Of a stretch of DNA of 8,015 bases, positions 6,307 to 8,015 are shown piece by piece. The stretch is from UBA5359 sp028699365 [NCBI: bacterium]. GTDB taxonomy: Bacteria > UBP13 > UBA5359. The translations under genes and the position numbers were made by a program. The notes under the pieces were generated by a model, which saw only the letters and a program-made list of their open reading frames with translations, ran no database searches and was not told the origin of the DNA. The stretch covers positions 1 through 8,015 of the forward strand of contig JAQVUQ010000113.1 of the NCBI GenBank assembly GCA_028699365.1, written 5' to 3'. Within the stretch, counting starts at the first letter, position 1; every line of letters begins with the position of its first letter.

Positions 6307-6332
6307 AAATTAACTAACCGGTTATTTAATTT
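6307..6332. promoter_or_regulatory. 26-bp near-perfect palindrome, probable TetR operator
   Basis: The left half AAATTAACTAACC (6307-6319) and right half GGTTATTTAATTT (6320-6332) are inverted copies with a single mismatched pair out of 13. The core TAACCGGTTA is perfect. It directly follows the -10 box and covers the expected transcription start, so a bound dimer would block initiation. Position, length and symmetry fit an operator of the adjacent TetR-family protein acting on its own transcript. Confidence 0.65.
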
Positions 6333-6347
6333 TTGGCGGTGATGACA

Positions 6348-6956
6348 TTGTCGGAAGATAAGAAGAGAGGGCGCAGGGAACTCAAAGATTCCCCTGAGGT
6401 CAAACAGGATGTGTTCGATGCCGCGGTGGAAGTCTTTGCCCGGTACGGCTACGGCGCGGCTCCGGTGCAGAAGATAGCCGATGCCGCCGGCGTGAACAAG
6501 GCTATGCTCTACTATTATTTCGGAAGCAAGGAAGAACTCTATAATCTCATCATAGATAAAGGCATAAGCGCGCTGGAAGGGGCGGTGGCTGCAGCAGAGA
6601 GTGAAAATGCACCGTTGGAGGAGCGTCTGCGAAGCTTTCTTACCGCCTATCTCAGTGTGGTGGCGGCACAGCCCGGGCTGGCACGCATCATCTACCGCGA
6701 GGTCGTCGGCGTAGGTGAGCGGGCCAGGCAGACGGTGGCCGATCACTTTACCGGCAGCATACGGCGCCTGGCCGATGTGCTGGAGCAGGCGCAGCGGGAA
6801 GGACGCCTGGCCAACGTCGAGGCTTCCTTGTCCGCGTATTCCCTTTTCGGTATGGCCAATATCTTTATATCCAGCCTCATGCTAACGGGGCGTTCCCTGG
6901 ATATCGACACTCTGGTCGATCATATTCTGAATCTCTTTTTCAACGGCGCGGGTTAG
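6348..6956 (+). CDS. TetR/AcrR-family transcriptional regulator
   Basis: A 202-residue repressor from TTG 6348, a typical TetR length. The N-terminal DNA-binding domain is clear: VFDAAVEVFARYGYGAAPVQ, then the helix-turn-helix IADAAGVNKAMLYYYFGSKEELY (about residues 43-65). The C-terminal ligand and dimer domain is all helical (AYLSVVAAQPGLARIIYREV, GSIRRLADVLEQAQREGRL, SLFGMANIFISSLML). Such regulators usually sense toxic compounds and control efflux pumps; the tolC gene 25 bases downstream supports this. Start choice: GGCGGTGAT (6335-6343) is a good Shine-Dalgarno match and leaves eight bases between GGCGG and TTG 6348. ATG 6342 is inside that element and so poorly spaced, though it adds only two residues; GTG 6339 and TTG 6333 are less likely. 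A 26-bp palindrome upstream suggests autorepression. Confidence 0.92.
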   Translation: MSEDKKRGRRELKDSPEVKQDVFDAAVEVFARYGYGAAPVQKIADAAGVNKAMLYYYFGSKEELYNLIIDKGISALEGAVAAAESENAPLEERLRSFLTAYLSVVAAQPGLARIIYREVVGVGERARQTVADHFTGSIRRLADVLEQAQREGRLANVEASLSAYSLFGMANIFISSLMLTGRSLDIDTLVDHILNLFFNGAG

Positions 6957-6981
6957 GATTTCCGCATCTGGAGGCGTTAGT

Positions 6982-8015
6982 ATGAAACGGTGGAATATAT
7001 TTTTGCTTGCTTGCCTGTGCCTCAGCAGTGCTTGCAAGGCTCAGGCAGGTACGCTAAGCCTGCCTGAGGCGGTCAGGACGGCTTTGGTATCCAACCAGGA
7101 ATTGGCCGCGGCCAGGGCCGATGCGGCTGTTGCCGCCACCAGGCTGGAACAGGTGCGTTCACAGGGCAGGCTGCAGGCAGGGTTGGATCTCAGCTTTACA
7201 CATCTGGAGGCGGTGCCGCTACTTGAGGTGCCGCCCATAGATATCGCTCTGCTGCATACCAGTATCAAGCTGGATCCTTTTGCTCTTTCCAAACAGGATA
7301 TGCTGCGAAGCTCTCTTTATCTGCAAAAAGCCCTGTCGACCGGGGGGCGTGTGGAGTACGGCGAAGCGCAGGTGAAGGAAGCGGTAGCTGCACTGGAAGC
7401 ACGAGTCGAAGCCAAAGCTGATGAGATCGCTCTGTCGACGGTCAAAGCCTATCTGGGTGCGGTTCTGGCGCAGAGAGTGGCCGGGGTGGCCGATCAGGCT
7501 TACCGGACCGTCGAGCGTCACGTGTCTCAGGCGGAGGCGGTATTCAAGGCCGGTATGGTGCCGCGCTACGAGGTTATCCGGGCGCAGACGGAACTGGCCG
7601 GTCAGGACCGGCGCCGCCTGGATGCGCATAATCAGGCTGATCTGGCGCTGACTCTGCTGCAGGATGTCATGGGAGTGTCTCAGGATGAGACGCCTGTTCT
7701 CAGCACTGCGCTTTCGGGGCAGGAAAGCATGGAGGCGGGACTGGAGGAGACGGTTCTGGCCGTAATGCAGTCATCGCCGGATATCAAGGCCTTGCAGGCC
7801 GGGGACCGCCTTTACTCTGCCGCTGCCGCATCGGCCAGAGCCGAAAGACGTCCTGTGATAGGCGCCGTGGCAGGGGTGGAGCTTTACAGGGAAGATTTGC
7901 CGCAGACCACCCCGGAGGGCTATATCGGCGTAGCGGCCCGGTTTCCCATTCTGGAAGGAGGCCTGTCGCAGGCTAAGGAAGCCGAGAAAATGGCGCTGAA
8001 GGAACGCAACGCGGC
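6982..8015 (+). CDS. TolC-family outer membrane efflux protein (partial, 3' end missing)
   Basis: The first 344 codons of an outer membrane channel protein of tripartite efflux or type I secretion systems; it continues past the window. Residues 1-22 form a signal peptide (basic MKRW, hydrophobic core LLACLCLSS, AQA before G23); a cysteine at 18 lacks a proper lipobox, so signal peptidase I cleavage is more likely than lipidation. The mature part begins LSLPEAVRTALVSNQELAAARAD, the standard start of an OEP repeat. Long coiled-coil helices follow, with the typical KAGMVPRYEVIRAQTELA motif. A second repeat begins near LEETVLAVMQSSPDIKALQAG and the visible end has FPILEGGLSQAKEAE, matching the repeat's closing motif. 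ATG 6982 has GGAGG at 6970-6974, seven bases upstream. It is 25 bases after tetR and is likely followed by adaptor and pump genes. Its presence shows that the organism has an outer membrane. Confidence 0.9.
   Translation, partial: MKRWNIFLLACLCLSSACKAQAGTLSLPEAVRTALVSNQELAAARADAAVAATRLEQVRSQGRLQAGLDLSFTHLEAVPLLEVPPIDIALLHTSIKLDPFALSKQDMLRSSLYLQKALSTGGRVEYGEAQVKEAVAALEARVEAKADEIALSTVKAYLGAVLAQRVAGVADQAYRTVERHVSQAEAVFKAGMVPRYEVIRAQTELAGQDRRRLDAHNQADLALTLLQDVMGVSQDETPVLSTALSGQESMEAGLEETVLAVMQSSPDIKALQAGDRLYSAAAASARAERRPVIGAVAGVELYREDLPQTTPEGYIGVAARFPILEGGLSQAKEAEKMALKERNA

Noticed and set aside
6993-7050. Lipoprotein signal for the TolC-family protein (Cys18)
   Set aside because: The residues before the cysteine are S-S-A rather than the expected L-x-[AG]; the AQA site before Gly23 fits ordinary signal peptidase better.

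Overview
The window looks like chromosomal DNA from a moderately GC-rich bacterium with strong GGAGG-type ribosome binding sites and an outer membrane. The membrane is implied by the TolC-type efflux gene at the right end. That combination fits a diderm member of the Firmicutes (Negativicutes/Sporomusaceae type) or a Synergistota-like organism. This placement is inference and is not certain. All genes I can support are on the + strand.

Layout. (1) Positions 1-2418 are the end of a sugar or sugar-acid catabolic operon: the C-terminus of an FGGY carbohydrate kinase (partial), a creatininase-family metal-dependent amidohydrolase, and a divergent L-fucose/L-arabinose isomerase-family protein. They are tightly spaced and each internal gene has a good Shine-Dalgarno sequence. 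(2) Positions about 2419-3846 look like an intruding accessory segment. It holds a small unrecognised ORF behind an extended -10 promoter, then a solitary DUF1016/YhcG-type PD-(D/E)XK nuclease. The nuclease has no obvious ribosome binding site and its isoleucine codon use differs from the rest. (3) Positions 3847-4061 are intergenic and end in a promoter that contains a perfect 18-bp palindrome. (4) Positions 4062-6246 hold a LacI-family regulator whose last codons overlap the start of an N-acylglucosamine 2-epimerase (AGE)-family gene. (5) Positions 6247-8015 hold a separate unit: a promoter with a 26-bp near-perfect palindrome, a TetR-family regulator, and a TolC-family outer membrane efflux protein that runs off the window end.

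How the genes may work together. Kinase, isomerase-like protein, creatininase-like hydrolase and AGE-type epimerase/isomerase, with a LacI regulator, suggest uptake and conversion of a carbohydrate or derivative whose identity cannot be read from sequence. The LacI protein probably represses its own promoter and the AGE gene, and perhaps the upstream operon if its promoter (outside the window) has the same operator. The TetR protein probably represses its own transcript, which includes tolC and probably pump genes beyond the window. No RNA genes, CRISPR arrays, transposases or convincing rho-independent terminators were seen. No stretch over 300 bases is without a gene.
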